Shown here one piece after another: positions 1 to 10,651 of a stretch of DNA of 63,727 nt; the stretch's first letter is position 1, and every line of letters starts with the position of its first letter. The stretch covers positions 191,342 to 255,068 of the forward strand of contig NZ_NZMB01000010.1 in assembly GCF_002694385.1 (NCBI RefSeq), given 5' to 3'. Under the pieces are notes generated by a model, which was given only the letters and a program-made list of their open reading frames with translations, had not been told where the DNA came from and searched no databases. This stretch comes from Sneathiella sp. (GTDB lineage Bacteria; Pseudomonadota; Alphaproteobacteria; Sneathiellales; Sneathiellaceae). A program made the translations under genes and the position numbers.

Positions 1-1098
1 ATGTCAGATGATATCATACCCATCCCCAAAGAACAGCGCCGGGGCCGCGGAGCGACAAAAAACCCCGAAGGGCGGTTCGAGATCGCCGCACGGGACTTTA
101 TTGATGACGGCTGGCATCACATGGCGCAGGGAGAAGAGACAGAAAGCCCCGTCACCACCATCACAACCGAGTTTCCAAAAACGATCATCAGCCGGAACAG
201 CTCGCCCGATCTGCCATTTGACCGCTCCATCAACCCCTATCGCGGGTGTGAACATGGATGCATCTATTGTTATGCCCGCCCGTCCCATGCCTATATGAAT
301 CTCTCCGCCGGGCTTGATTTCGAAAGGCTGCTGTTCGCCAAGCCTAATGCGCCGGAGTTGCTGGCACGGGAGATTGCGCGGCCCAGCTATAAATGTGCCC
401 CCATCGCCCTTGGGACCAATACGGACCCGTATCAGCCGATTGAGCGCCGCCTTGCCATCACGCGTCAGGTTATCGAACTGCTTGGCCAAGCCCGGCATCC
501 TTTCACAATCACGACCAAGTCAAACCTGGTGCTGCGGGATATTGATCTGCTCGCGAAGCTGGCAAAGGACGATCTCGTCGCTGTCGGCATTTCCGTTACG
601 ACTCTGGATCGGCGTCTCGCCCGGCTGATGGAGCCGCGGGCAACTGCCCCCCACAAACGGCTGGCCGCCATCGAGGCCTTGGCCGCGGCCGGGGTTCGGA
701 CATTCGTTCAGGCTTCGCCGATGATCCCCGGCCTCAACGATCAGGAGCTGGAGGAGATATTGACGGCCGCCCGTGAAAAAGGAGCAACGAATGCGAGCTG
801 CATTCTGCTCCGCCTGCCTTGGGATGTAGCTGAACTGTTTGAAAGCTGGCTGCAGGAGCACTTCCCCGACCGCGCCGCCCGGGTGATGAGCCTTGTTCGC
901 TCCACACGGGAGGGAAAGAATTATGACGCCGCATTCAGCCAGCGTATGGTTGGCAGCGGGCCTTACGCAAAACTTATTGGCAACCGTTTTCAACTTGCCT
1001 GCAAACGGCTCGGTTTTGAAAGGCACGGCAAATATAATCTCCGATCCGATCTTTTTATCCCGCCGGGGCGGGACTGGCGACAAATGGATTTATTTTAA
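1..1098 (+). CDS. PA0069-family radical SAM protein
   Basis: The 365-residue product carries the radical SAM cluster motif CxxxCxxC at C83, C87 and C90 in the context RGCEHGCIYCYARPSHAY, which matches the PA0069 / SplB-like Rv2578c family. Such proteins bind a [4Fe-4S] cluster and S-adenosylmethionine. The substrate of this subfamily is not known, although relatives include spore photoproduct lyase. The N-terminal 60 residues are basic and polar with no signal peptide, so it is cytoplasmic. The ATG at base 1 gives the expected length, but a start just outside the window cannot be excluded. rnhB follows after 25 bp on the same strand. Family call is firm; function is unknown. Confidence 0.9.
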   Translation: MSDDIIPIPKEQRRGRGATKNPEGRFEIAARDFIDDGWHHMAQGEETESPVTTITTEFPKTIISRNSSPDLPFDRSINPYRGCEHGCIYCYARPSHAYMNLSAGLDFERLLFAKPNAPELLAREIARPSYKCAPIALGTNTDPYQPIERRLAITRQVIELLGQARHPFTITTKSNLVLRDIDLLAKLAKDDLVAVGISVTTLDRRLARLMEPRATAPHKRLAAIEALAAAGVRTFVQASPMIPGLNDQELEEILTAAREKGATNASCILLRLPWDVAELFESWLQEHFPDRAARVMSLVRSTREGKNYDAAFSQRMVGSGPYAKLIGNRFQLACKRLGFERHGKYNLRSDLFIPPGRDWRQMDLF

Positions 1099-1123
1099 GT
1101 TGCGCGCCTGTTAATCAGAAGGG

Positions 1124-1741
1124 ATGCAATATGTCATTCCGCCGATGCCGGACTTCTCTCTTGAAAATGCTGAAACGGGTCTTGTCGTCGGCATTGACGA
1201 GGTGGGGCGCGGCCCCTTTGCCGGTCCCGTTGTTGCCGCGGCGGTTATACTGGATCGCGGCAACATTCCGCTCGGGATTATGGACAGCAAGAAAATCCCC
1301 CGCGCGAAAAGGGAACAGCTTTTCAATCGTATTCTTGAGACCGCCCAGGTCGGGATCGGCGAAGCTTCGGTTCAGGAAATCGACAGCCTCAATATCCTTC
1401 AGGCCAGCCTGCTCGCCATGCGACGGGCATTTACCGCCCTGCCACACCGCCCCGATATCGCCCTGATCGACGGAAACCGGGACCCAAATCTGGGCATTCC
1501 GAGCCGCCTGATCGTGAAAGGGGATGCCTGTTCCCTCTCCATTGCGGCGGCTTCCATTGTGGCAAAAGTGACACGCGACCGGAAAATGTGCGCCCTCGCC
1601 GAGGAATTCCCGCATTACGGATGGGAGAGAAATGCCGGATATGGAACCGCCGAACACCGCAAGGGGTTGCGGCAGTTTGGCGTGACGCCACAACATAGGC
1701 GAAGTTTCGCCCCAATCCGCGCTCTCCTCTCTACGGATTAG
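1124..1741 (+). CDS. rnhB: Ribonuclease HII
   Basis: This 205-residue protein is RNase HII, which removes ribonucleotides misincorporated in DNA and RNA of RNA-DNA hybrids. The family signature DEVGRG is present with D25 and E26, and a further metal-binding aspartate sits in LIDGN at D116. The tail motif GYGTAEH typical of RnhB is near residue 168. Length is normal. The ATG at 1124 has its purine-rich leader very close, and an alternative ATG at 1145 (MPDFSLE) is possible. It lies between the radical SAM gene and ccrM, all on the plus strand. Confidence 0.95.
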   Translation: MQYVIPPMPDFSLENAETGLVVGIDEVGRGPFAGPVVAAAVILDRGNIPLGIMDSKKIPRAKREQLFNRILETAQVGIGEASVQEIDSLNILQASLLAMRRAFTALPHRPDIALIDGNRDPNLGIPSRLIVKGDACSLSIAAASIVAKVTRDRKMCALAEEFPHYGWERNAGYGTAEHRKGLRQFGVTPQHRRSFAPIRALLSTD

Positions 1742-1753
1742 GAACTGCATAAG

Positions 1754-2934
<1,181 letters not shown>

Positions 2935-2974
2935 GGGCCATCCACTGCCCCGTATGACTGAAAAAGGGGACGTG

Positions 2975-3391
2975 ATGAGAAAATATTGCATGACACTTCT
3001 CGTTTGCGGCGGCCTGCTGTCCGCCGCAATACAGCCTGCCCATTCCTTTGCGGAGAGCCGCTTCCTCGGCATGGATCGGGATGCGGATAATTTCATCTCT
3101 CTTGAGGAGGCGGAAGCCTATCGCATCCGGTTGTTCAAGGAATATGACCTCAATAGCGATGGAAAGGTGGAATTTGAGGAATATGTTGAGGCAAAACGCC
3201 TGCGACCGGCAACTGCCGCGCCCCATTCCAAAGTAGACGTTCCGGATGAATATCGGGAAATGGACGCAGATGGCGACAGCATTCTGACCCTCGAAGAAGT
3301 CAAGTCGGTCGGCGTCAAACGGTTTCAGGCCCTCGACAAGAACGGCGATGGAAAGATCTCGAAGGAAGAGTTCGTCAGCCCCGGCCTCTGA
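2975..3391 (+). CDS. Exported four-EF-hand calcium-binding protein
   Basis: A 138-residue protein starts at ATG 2975 behind a good AGGGGA ribosome site; an upstream in-frame ATG at 2954 has none. The N-terminus is a signal peptide (hydrophobic TLLVCGGLLSAAIQ, likely cleaved after PAHS or FA). Four 12-residue EF-hand loops follow: D34-E45, D58-E69, D97-E108 and D121-E132, the last three with near-canonical D-x-[DN]-x-D spacing. They form two pairs joined by an Ala/Pro-rich linker. It probably binds calcium in the periplasm. Its partner is unknown. It lies convergent to mutY. Confidence 0.85.
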   Translation: MRKYCMTLLVCGGLLSAAIQPAHSFAESRFLGMDRDADNFISLEEAEAYRIRLFKEYDLNSDGKVEFEEYVEAKRLRPATAAPHSKVDVPDEYREMDADGDSILTLEEVKSVGVKRFQALDKNGDGKISKEEFVSPGL

Positions 3392-3410
3392 TCAGGGGGC
3401 GGCAGGACAA

Positions 3411-4505
3411 TTATTTCCGGTCCGTTCCCAGAACTGACCGGGCAACTTTTGTCATCAGTGTCGGCAACGCATACTCACCAAATTCATGTGGGCTGGCCCA
3501 GACAACTTCCTCAAGAGGAAGGAGATCCGGGCGGCTCACCCCGAGAATAACGGGTTGCAGCGTCAGATGAAAATGAGTGAAGGTATGGCGAACTGGGCCT
3601 GTCAGAGTCACTTCCGTAAATTCCCCCCGCCCTTCAATTTTAAAGAAATTATTTATCGCCGCCTCGGGTGTGACCGCCTCTTCCTGCCAGTCGGTTGACG
3701 GAAACTCCATCATCCCGCCGAGCAGTCCTGTCTCAGCCCGACGACGGAGGAGGATCCGCCCATCCGGCTGCTGCAGCCAGAATATGACCGCCTGACGTGT
3801 CGGCTTTTGTTTCTTGGGCGCCTTGACCGGATATTCCGTCATATTTCCGGCGGCGCTGGCCGCACATAACTTGCGGGCCGGGCAAAGACCACAAGCCGGA
3901 TTGCGGGGCGTACAGATGGTTGCGCCCAGATCCATCAGCGCCTGCGCATAATCCCCGGCCCTTTCCCGGGGCGTGAGCAACGCGGCCCGTTCGGTGATTT
4001 CCTTCTTGGCGGCCGGCAGGGGTGTCGCAATTCTGTAAAGGCGGCTGATCACCCTCTCGATATTTCCATCCACCACCGTTTCGGGCCGATCGAATGCAAT
4101 TGCCGATATTGCCGCCGCCGTATAGGGGCCTATGCCGGGCAGGGCGAGCAGCGCCGCCGGATCATCGGGAAAGCGGCCATTATGATTCTCCGTCACCGCA
4201 ATCGCGCATTTATGGAGATTACGCGCACGAGCATAATAACCAAGCCCCGCCCAGGCTGTCAGGATATCATCAAGGGGCGCCGCCGCCATATCTCCAACCG
4301 TCGGCCAGGCATCCAGGAATTTGTGGAAATAGGGTCCCACCGTCACAACCGTTGTCTGTTGCAGCATGATCTCGCTCAGCCAGACGTGATAGGGATCGGA
4401 CTGCTTGCCAGGCGGGCTGCGCCAGGGCAGTTTGCGGGCGTGCCGGTCATACCATTGCAGTATCTGGCGGGAAAAAGTCTTTTTATCGGGCGCTGTATAG
4501 ATCAT
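3411..4505 (-). CDS. mutY: A/G-specific adenine DNA glycosylase
   Basis: MutY removes adenine mispaired with 8-oxoguanine. The 364-residue product has the N-terminal LPWR motif, catalytic E45 in LSEIMLQQT, the helix-hairpin-helix LPGIGPYTA near 122-130 and catalytic D146 in VVDGNIERV. The [4Fe-4S] cluster ligands C198, C205, C208 and C214 have the exact C-x6-C-x2-C-x5-C spacing. The C-terminal third resembles the NUDIX-like domain that recognises 8-oxoG. It is divergent from the DUF721 gene with 72 bp between starts, so the two probably share a promoter region. Confidence 0.96.
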   Translation of the reverse strand: MIYTAPDKKTFSRQILQWYDRHARKLPWRSPPGKQSDPYHVWLSEIMLQQTTVVTVGPYFHKFLDAWPTVGDMAAAPLDDILTAWAGLGYYARARNLHKCAIAVTENHNGRFPDDPAALLALPGIGPYTAAAISAIAFDRPETVVDGNIERVISRLYRIATPLPAAKKEITERAALLTPRERAGDYAQALMDLGATICTPRNPACGLCPARKLCAASAAGNMTEYPVKAPKKQKPTRQAVIFWLQQPDGRILLRRRAETGLLGGMMEFPSTDWQEEAVTPEAAINNFFKIEGRGEFTEVTLTGPVRHTFTHFHLTLQPVILGVSRPDLLPLEEVVWASPHEFGEYALPTLMTKVARSVLGTDRK

Positions 4506-4577
4506 ATTAACTGGCAGTTATGATCAATTACAGTCCTCCGGGTCAATGAGAGTTTCGATTTCCAACAAAGGATCAGG

Positions 4578-5060
4578 ATGAGACAGTCCCGAACGCAGCA
4601 GGGTCCGAAAGCGATTGCCGCGCTTGTCGGCAAGTCATCCCGCGCGGCGCTGGTCCGGCGCGGCTTCGCAGAGGCCGACATTCTCAATCAATGGGGCTCG
4701 ATCGTCGGTCCGAATCTCGCGGAAGTGTCGAGCCCGGAAAAGCTTGGCTACACCCGACAGAGCAACCGGGAAGCCACGCTCCGTATTCGTGTCGCACCGG
4801 GCTGGGCCCCTGAATTCCAGCATTTCGAACCGCTGATTATCGAGCGTGTCAACAGTTTCTTCGGTTACAAGGCCGTCGCGCGCCTCCAGCTTATACAGGC
4901 GCCGGTCAAAAAAAATACTCCCCCGAAACGGATCCCCCCCACCCCGCTGACAGACGCGGAAAAACAATGGATAGAAGCCTCAGTTGCAAAGGTGACCGAT
5001 GAAGAATTAAAGCAACGACTCATTGCCGTCGGAACGGCCCTGCTACAGGCCCGGCGATAA
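4578..5060 (+). CDS. DUF721 (DciA-like) protein
   Basis: This 160-residue cytoplasmic protein has a DUF721 domain over residues about 15-100, recognised from RRGFAEADILNQWGSIVG and the later RVAPGWAPEFQHFEPLIIERVN segment. DUF721 includes DciA, the loader or partner of the replicative helicase DnaB in bacteria lacking DnaC/DnaI. The last 50 residues are Pro/Lys-rich and then helical. Gene order mutY (divergent), DUF721, DsbA-like, smc is common in alphaproteobacteria. The helicase role is family knowledge and is not shown by this sequence. Confidence 0.8.
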   Translation: MRQSRTQQGPKAIAALVGKSSRAALVRRGFAEADILNQWGSIVGPNLAEVSSPEKLGYTRQSNREATLRIRVAPGWAPEFQHFEPLIIERVNSFFGYKAVARLQLIQAPVKKNTPPKRIPPTPLTDAEKQWIEASVAKVTDEELKQRLIAVGTALLQARR

Positions 5061-5167
5061 GACAAAATCTCGTGATGATCCTTTCTTCGCATTTGTTTAC
5101 CGGTTTTAAATGACGTATTTCCCGCTGATCTGTAGGTGGACTGCAGGAATCATTTGAGGATTGAGAA

Positions 5168-5839
5168 ATGAGCAGCTATACTGACACCATATATAGTAGG
5201 AAAGATAAAATTTTGGCTATTTCCAGGCGACATTTTGTAGCGGCAGCCGCCGCACTTCCCGCGGTCTCGCTGGCGGGCGGCATGCTGATGCCTTCCACGG
5301 CGCACGCGGCAAAACCGCAGATCCTGCAAAGCGATCATGTTCTCGGCATGCCTACGGCGCCGATCACTATCATCGAATATGCCTCGCTGACCTGTGGCCA
5401 TTGCGGCAATTTTCACAAATTCACCTATGGGGAACTCAAGAAAAATTACGTCGATACCGGCAAGGTGAAATTTGTCTATCGTCACTTTCCTCTGGATCGG
5501 TATGCGTTCATTGGCGCCATTCTTGCCGAGTGTGCAGGCGAAAAAGGCGACTTCTTCGGCATGATTGATGCCATTTTCCAGCAGCAGGAAGCCTGGACAC
5601 GACAATCCGACCCGGCTCTCGCCCTGATCGAACTTGGCCAGCAGAATGGCGTAGCGCTTGAGGAATTCGTGACCTGCCTGACCAATCAGGAGCTTGTGGG
5701 TGCCATCGCGTCGGAAAGCCTGATCGGCTCGTCCCAGTATGGCGTCAACTCCACACCGACAATTTTCATTCAGGGCGAAAAATATGAACGCAGCCGGGAT
5801 TTTCAGGTGATGGACGATTATCTCAAAACCCTTATGTAG
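5168..5839 (+). CDS. DsbA-family thioredoxin-fold protein
   Basis: A 223-residue exported thiol-disulfide protein with the active-site C76-G-H-C79 and the cis-proline segment STPTIF near the C-terminus. The leader contains SRRHFVAAAAALPAVSLAGG, a twin-arginine-like signal, with cleavage probably after AHA at about residue 47. The 224-residue family shape (DsbA with helical insert) is intact. It ends 21 bp before smc, so the pair may be cotranscribed, as in other alphaproteobacteria. It may oxidise periplasmic proteins or act as a reductase in cytochrome assembly; the sequence alone does not decide. Confidence 0.88.
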   Translation: MSSYTDTIYSRKDKILAISRRHFVAAAAALPAVSLAGGMLMPSTAHAAKPQILQSDHVLGMPTAPITIIEYASLTCGHCGNFHKFTYGELKKNYVDTGKVKFVYRHFPLDRYAFIGAILAECAGEKGDFFGMIDAIFQQQEAWTRQSDPALALIELGQQNGVALEEFVTCLTNQELVGAIASESLIGSSQYGVNSTPTIFIQGEKYERSRDFQVMDDYLKTLM

Positions 5840-5860
5840 CTTACGTGTAATGGTGAGGCA

Positions 5861-8800
5861 GTGAAATTTGCGCATTTGAAACTGTCGGGCTTCAAGTCAT
5901 TCGTTGAACCGACAGAACTTCTGATCAAAGACGGGCTGACCGGCATCGTCGGCCCGAATGGATGCGGCAAATCCAACCTTGTGGAAGCCCTCACCTGGGT
6001 CATGGGAGAAACATCGGCCCGGAACTTACGCGGCGGGGCAATGGATGATGTGATCTTTGCAGGCACGACATCCCGCCCGTCCCGCAATGCGGCCGAGGTG
6101 ACCCTCGGCCTCGACAATCGGGAGCGCAAGGCCCCTCCGCTCTATAATGAATCGCCGGAACTTGATGTCACCCGCCGCATCCGGCGTGACACGGGATCCG
6201 ATTACCGGATCAACGGCAAGGTTGCCCGCGCCCGTGATGTGCAGCTGTTATTTGCCGATCTGGCGACCGGCGCTCATTCCACCGCAATTGTCAGCCAGGG
6301 CCGCGTCGGGGCACTGATCAACGCCAAGCCGAAGGAACGACGGCATCTTCTGGAAGAGGCCGCCGGGATTTCCGGGCTGCACTCCCGGCGACATGAAGCC
6401 GAGCTCCGGCTCAATTCGGCCGAAAACAATCTGGAGCGGGTGGACGATGTGATCGAGCAGCTCGAAGCGCAGCTCGGCAATCTCAAACGGCAGGCACGGC
6501 AGGCGAACCGGTACCGCAATATCTCCGGGCATATCCGCAAGACGGAAGCCATGCTGCTGTATCGCAAATATCAGCAGGCACAGCAGAAAGCGGCGCAAGC
6601 GCGCGAAAAATATGAACAGGCGGTTCTTGCCGTCAATGAGCTCACCCGTCAGGCCGCGGCGGCAGAATCGGCCAGCCTCAGAGCAAACGAAGCGTTAAAG
6701 CCGCTGCGGGAGGCCGAAGCAAGCGCCGCCGCCGCCGCACATCGCCTCACCCTTGCCCGCGAGAATCTCGACGCCGAGGAAGAGCGGGCCAAGCGGCTGA
6801 AACAGCAGCTTGAAGACCGGCGCAAGCAAATTGCCGGGGACATGATCCGTGAAAAGGATCTGGAAAAGGATGCCGCAGAAGCAATGGAGCGGCTGGAAGC
6901 AGAAAAAATCACCCTTGCCGAAGCGGAAGAAACCGCCGGACCGCGCGCCGATTCACTCCTTTCCAATGTCAATGAAAAGGCCGCCGCGCTCGAGGAATTA
7001 CAGTCCGCTTATGACCTCAAAACCGAAATCGTCGCCACCCAGTCGGCGGAACGAAACAGCCTCAGCCAGCAGATTGATACCGCAACTTTGCAACTTGAAA
7101 AGCTGACGACGCGTCTTGGCGACCTTGCGCAAGAGAAAGCAAGACTTGAGCAGCAGCTTGGCGCAGGCGGATCGGAACCGGCCTCATCTGCGGCCCTTAA
7201 GAATGCTGCCGCCGCCTTTGCCGAACTTAATACCGCCTGCGACGAAGCGGAGCTGTCACGTCAGGCCGCCGATGGCGCGGAGCGGGAAGCGCGCGAGAAA
7301 GTCAAACATGCGGAACGGGATGTCACGGCACTTGAGGCTGAAGAAAAAGCCCTGTCCCGCCTGCTGGAAAATGCCGAGCGGGGCGAATGGCCTGGGATCA
7401 TTGAAGGGCTGAAGGTTAGCAAAGGCTATGAAGTGGCCCTTGGCGCCGCCCTTGGCGATGATCTGGAGGCCCCGGCCAACGAAGCGGCATCCGCCTACTG
7501 GCCCGCCACTGGCGGCAAGCAACCGGATCAGGGGTTTGCAGATAATCTTGCAACCCTCGATCAATTCGTGACCGGCCATGATGCCCTCAAGGCCCGGCTC
7601 TACCAGATCGCTATTGTCGAGGCAAAAGATGGCCCGGCCCTTCAGGAAACACTCAAACCCGGACAGCGACTGGTCAGCCGGGAAGGCGATCTCTGGCGTT
7701 GGGACGGATTTGTCTGCCGCGCCGGGGCCAAAACAGCCGCCGCCGCACGGCTGGAACAGCGCAATCGACTTGCCGAGATTGAAAAGGAACTGACGGGCAA
7801 GCGTAATCACCTTAACAACGTGTCAAATGATCTCAAGGGGTGCGCCGCTCGCCTCTCTGAGGCAACGAACACCCTCAAGGATCTGCGGCGCAAACAACGC
7901 GAGCAGGAACAGGAGCTCAGCAAGCTCAGGGCTGTCAATGCCAATGAAATCCGCGAAAATGCGGCGCGCCAGTCACGACTCTCCTCTCTTGACGAATCCA
8001 TGGCCGATCTTGCCGGGGAGAAAAGTGAGCTTGCGTCCAGCCTTGAGGCAAAACAAAAACTGCTGTCTGAGCTGCCCGACATGACGGAAAGCCGCACTGA
8101 AGTTGATAATCTGCGCGGTCAACTCCATGAGAAGCGCGATGAACTGGCCGTTTTGAGGAGCGAATCGGATCAGCTAACCCGTGAGGCCGCAAGCCGCCGA
8201 GATCGAAACGCCGCCATCGACAAGGAAATCACCGGTTGGATCGACCGGAACCGCAATATGGCAGAGCATTTCACACAGCTTGAAATGCGCTTCCGGGATA
8301 CTGCCGCGGAGCTGGAAGAGATTGACGGAAAGCCGGAAGAGATTGCGCAGAAACGCAACAACCTGATGGACGAAATTGCCCTTGCCGAAGGTCGGCGCAG
8401 CAACGCCCGCGACCGTCTCGCGGAAGCCGAATCGGTTCTGGCAGAATGCGATGCGGCCCTGAAAAAATGTCAGGATTCACTTACCCAATGTCGTGAAGAA
8501 CGGGTCCGCCATCAGTCTGACGTCGAGCATATGACAGAGGTCCTGAAAGGCCTTGCCGAACAAATTCGCGAAAAATTGAAATGCGCGCCCGAACAGATAA
8601 AGACGGCGGGCGGCATTGAGGAAGGTGAGGAAATTCCGCCGACTGAGGAAAGCGAACGCAAACTTGAAAGGCTGAAACGCGAACGGGACAGCATGGGTCC
8701 GGTCAACCTGCGCGCCGAAATCGAAGCGGATGAAGTGCAGGAGCAGCTCACCACACTGATCAATGAACGCGAGGATTTGCTGGCGGCCATAGCACGGCTC

Positions 8801-9322
8801 CGGCAGGGAATTTCCGCCCTCAACCGCGAAGGTCGGGAGCGGCTGCTGGCAGCTTTCACCAAAGTTGACGAACATTTCCAGCAGCTCTTCCGTCAGGTGT
8901 TCGGTGGCGGCCAGGCACATCTGACGCTGACCGAATCCGATGATCCGCTGGCCGCCGGCATTGAAATCATGGCCAGCCCGCCCGGCAAGAAATTGCAGCT
9001 CATGTCCCTTTTATCGGGCGGCGAACAGGCATTGACGGCCGTCGCCCTGCTGTTTGCAGTCTTTCTGACGAACCCGGCGCCGATCTGCGTTCTCGATGAA
9101 GTGGACGCCCCGCTTGATGATGTGAATGTGGAACGGCTTTGTCATCTGCTGGACAATATTGCCCGCAATTCCGACACCCGTTTCCTTGTGGTGACCCACC
9201 ATCCCATCACCATGGCCCGCATGGACAGGCTGTTCGGGGTAACGATGGCGGAACGCGGCGTATCGCAGCTTGTTTCCGTTGATCTCGCAAAAGCGAAAGA
9301 GATTACGGAGAGCGCCGCCTGA
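5861..9322 (+). CDS. smc: Chromosome segregation ATPase SMC
   Basis: The 1153-residue SMC protein organises and segregates the chromosome as a homodimer with ScpA and ScpB. Walker A GPNGCGKSN lies at residues 31-39. Two long Glu/Lys/Arg/Ala-rich coiled-coil arms (about 170-500 and 640-990) flank the hinge region at about 510-635. The ABC signature LLSGGEQ is near residue 1048 and Walker B ICVLDEVDAP near 1076. The start is a GTG at 5861 preceded by a GGTGAGG-type ribosome site. Length is usual for alphaproteobacterial SMC. Confidence 0.97.
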   Translation: MKFAHLKLSGFKSFVEPTELLIKDGLTGIVGPNGCGKSNLVEALTWVMGETSARNLRGGAMDDVIFAGTTSRPSRNAAEVTLGLDNRERKAPPLYNESPELDVTRRIRRDTGSDYRINGKVARARDVQLLFADLATGAHSTAIVSQGRVGALINAKPKERRHLLEEAAGISGLHSRRHEAELRLNSAENNLERVDDVIEQLEAQLGNLKRQARQANRYRNISGHIRKTEAMLLYRKYQQAQQKAAQAREKYEQAVLAVNELTRQAAAAESASLRANEALKPLREAEASAAAAAHRLTLARENLDAEEERAKRLKQQLEDRRKQIAGDMIREKDLEKDAAEAMERLEAEKITLAEAEETAGPRADSLLSNVNEKAAALEELQSAYDLKTEIVATQSAERNSLSQQIDTATLQLEKLTTRLGDLAQEKARLEQQLGAGGSEPASSAALKNAAAAFAELNTACDEAELSRQAADGAEREAREKVKHAERDVTALEAEEKALSRLLENAERGEWPGIIEGLKVSKGYEVALGAALGDDLEAPANEAASAYWPATGGKQPDQGFADNLATLDQFVTGHDALKARLYQIAIVEAKDGPALQETLKPGQRLVSREGDLWRWDGFVCRAGAKTAAAARLEQRNRLAEIEKELTGKRNHLNNVSNDLKGCAARLSEATNTLKDLRRKQREQEQELSKLRAVNANEIRENAARQSRLSSLDESMADLAGEKSELASSLEAKQKLLSELPDMTESRTEVDNLRGQLHEKRDELAVLRSESDQLTREAASRRDRNAAIDKEITGWIDRNRNMAEHFTQLEMRFRDTAAELEEIDGKPEEIAQKRNNLMDEIALAEGRRSNARDRLAEAESVLAECDAALKKCQDSLTQCREERVRHQSDVEHMTEVLKGLAEQIREKLKCAPEQIKTAGGIEEGEEIPPTEESERKLERLKRERDSMGPVNLRAEIEADEVQEQLTTLINEREDLLAAIARLRQGISALNREGRERLLAAFTKVDEHFQQLFRQVFGGGQAHLTLTESDDPLAAGIEIMASPPGKKLQLMSLLSGGEQALTAVALLFAVFLTNPAPICVLDEVDAPLDDVNVERLCHLLDNIARNSDTRFLVVTHHPITMARMDRLFGVTMAERGVSQLVSVDLAKAKEITESAA

Positions 9323-9394
9323 GCCTGATTTGCACTGCAACAAAAAAATCCGGACAGCAATAACCAATGAGGCGAAAAAGCGGCGTGTAAGGGC

Positions 9395-9423
9395 TTGACA
9401 CCCAAGGGGGCAGACCGTATGTT
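9395..9423 (+). promoter_or_regulatory. Sigma-70-type promoter of the ATP synthase F0 operon
   Basis: A perfect -35 TTGACA (9395-9400) is separated by exactly 17 bp from TATGTT (9418-9423), about 57 bp before the atpI start. It lies in the 157-bp gap after smc and is the best-looking vegetative promoter in the window. It fits constitutive high expression of the ATP synthase F0 genes. Confidence 0.7.
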
Positions 9424-9479
9424 TCCCGCGCTTTCTATGGGGGTGAATGGACGGCAGCGTTTGCTGTCAAAGGACGACA

Positions 9480-9797
9480 ATGGGCGCATCTGAACCTCCC
9501 TCGAAAGAAGATTTCAAGGCTCGGCTTGAAAAGGCGCAGCAAAAACGGGAGGAAGCCTCCTGGGAACGCAGCGACTTGAAGATCGAGCAGTCCGGCGCAG
9601 CCGGCAAGGCATGGCGACTGTCCGTCGAGATGGTGGCTGCATTGCTGGTGTGCGGCGGTTTTGGCTGGCTGCTCGACAAATGGTTGGACACGAAGCCATG
9701 GTGGATGCTGGTATTTTTGGTTGTCGGCGGCATTGTTGGCATATACAACGTGTTCAAGGTTGCCCGGCGCATGAATAACGGCGGAATTGAGGAATAG
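9480..9797 (+). CDS. atpI: ATP synthase protein I (AtpI-like)
   Basis: The chosen ATG at 9480 follows an AGGACG ribosome site and gives 105 residues; the longer reading from 9447 lacks one. The first half is charged and helical. Two transmembrane helices follow (VEMVAALLVCGGFGWLLD and WWMLVFLVVGGIVGIYNVF) with the conserved GWLLDKW between them, as in the AtpI/Mg2+ channel-like family. AtpI assists c-ring assembly. It is the first gene of the F0 operon, in the usual alphaproteobacterial position. Confidence 0.88.
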   Translation: MGASEPPSKEDFKARLEKAQQKREEASWERSDLKIEQSGAAGKAWRLSVEMVAALLVCGGFGWLLDKWLDTKPWWMLVFLVVGGIVGIYNVFKVARRMNNGGIEE

Positions 9798-9860
9798 GCG
9801 GCGATCTTCGGATTTGGCGCCTTATTACTGGTTGATACAGGTAAAGACAGGAAGAGCATC

Positions 9861-10598
9861 GTGGCGTCAGATCATAGCCCTCTTGCACAATTCGAGATTA
9901 AGCGTCTGGTTCCGATGGAAATAGGCGGCCTCGACGTTTCTTTCACCAATTCTTCTCTGTTTATGGTCATTGCCATTGCGGCGATTACCCTTTTCCTGAC
10001 CTGGAGCATGCGGAGCCGTTCACTGGTTCCCGGCCGGATGCAGTCAATGGCCGAGCTCAGCTATGAGTTCATCGCCAATATGATCAAGGACAATGTGGGC
10101 TCGGAAGGGCGGAAGTATTTCCCCTTCATCTTCTCGATCTTCATGTTTGTTCTGTTTTGCAACCTGCTCGGCATGATCCCCTATAGCTTCACGGTGACGA
10201 GCCATATCATCGTCACTTTTGCCCTGGCGGCGCTGGTTTTCCTTGTTGTGACAATCGTTGCAATTGTCCGCCATGGTTTCAAATTCCTCGGCTTTTTCAT
10301 TCCGAGCGGCGTTCCGGCGATCCTGCTGGTTCTGCTGGTGCCGATCGAAATTATCTCTTATTTTGTACGCCCCGTCAGCCTGTCGGTCCGACTGTTCGCC
10401 AACATGCTGGCCGGCCATACGCTGATGAAAGTTTTTGGCGGGTTCGTGATTGCCCTCGGAATTTTCCTGGGCTGGCTGCCGCTCGCCTTTATCGTTGCCT
10501 TGACGGGCCTTGAATTCCTGGTCGCATTCCTGCAGGCCTATGTGTTCGCGATCCTGTCATGCCTCTATCTTAACGATGCACTTCACCTGCATCATTGA
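9861..10598 (+). CDS. atpB: ATP synthase F0 subunit a
   Basis: Subunit a forms the proton half-channels against the c-ring. The 245-residue protein has the expected five to six membrane helices and the diagnostic SVRLFANMLAGH with the essential arginine R177. The C-terminal ALTGLEFLVAFLQAYVFAIL segment is also typical. Start is a GTG at 9861 with AGGAAGAG upstream. It lies between atpI and atpE. Confidence 0.97.
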   Translation: MASDHSPLAQFEIKRLVPMEIGGLDVSFTNSSLFMVIAIAAITLFLTWSMRSRSLVPGRMQSMAELSYEFIANMIKDNVGSEGRKYFPFIFSIFMFVLFCNLLGMIPYSFTVTSHIIVTFALAALVFLVVTIVAIVRHGFKFLGFFIPSGVPAILLVLLVPIEIISYFVRPVSLSVRLFANMLAGHTLMKVFGGFVIALGIFLGWLPLAFIVALTGLEFLVAFLQAYVFAILSCLYLNDALHLHH

Positions 10599-10651
10599 GT
10601 TTAACCTAGACATCAAACATTGGTTGTTCTTGTTTTAGAAGGAAGAATATT

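Noticed and set aside
2935-2952. Terminator after ccrM
   Set aside because: GGGGC and GCCCC can pair, but the stem is only five bases and no T-run follows.
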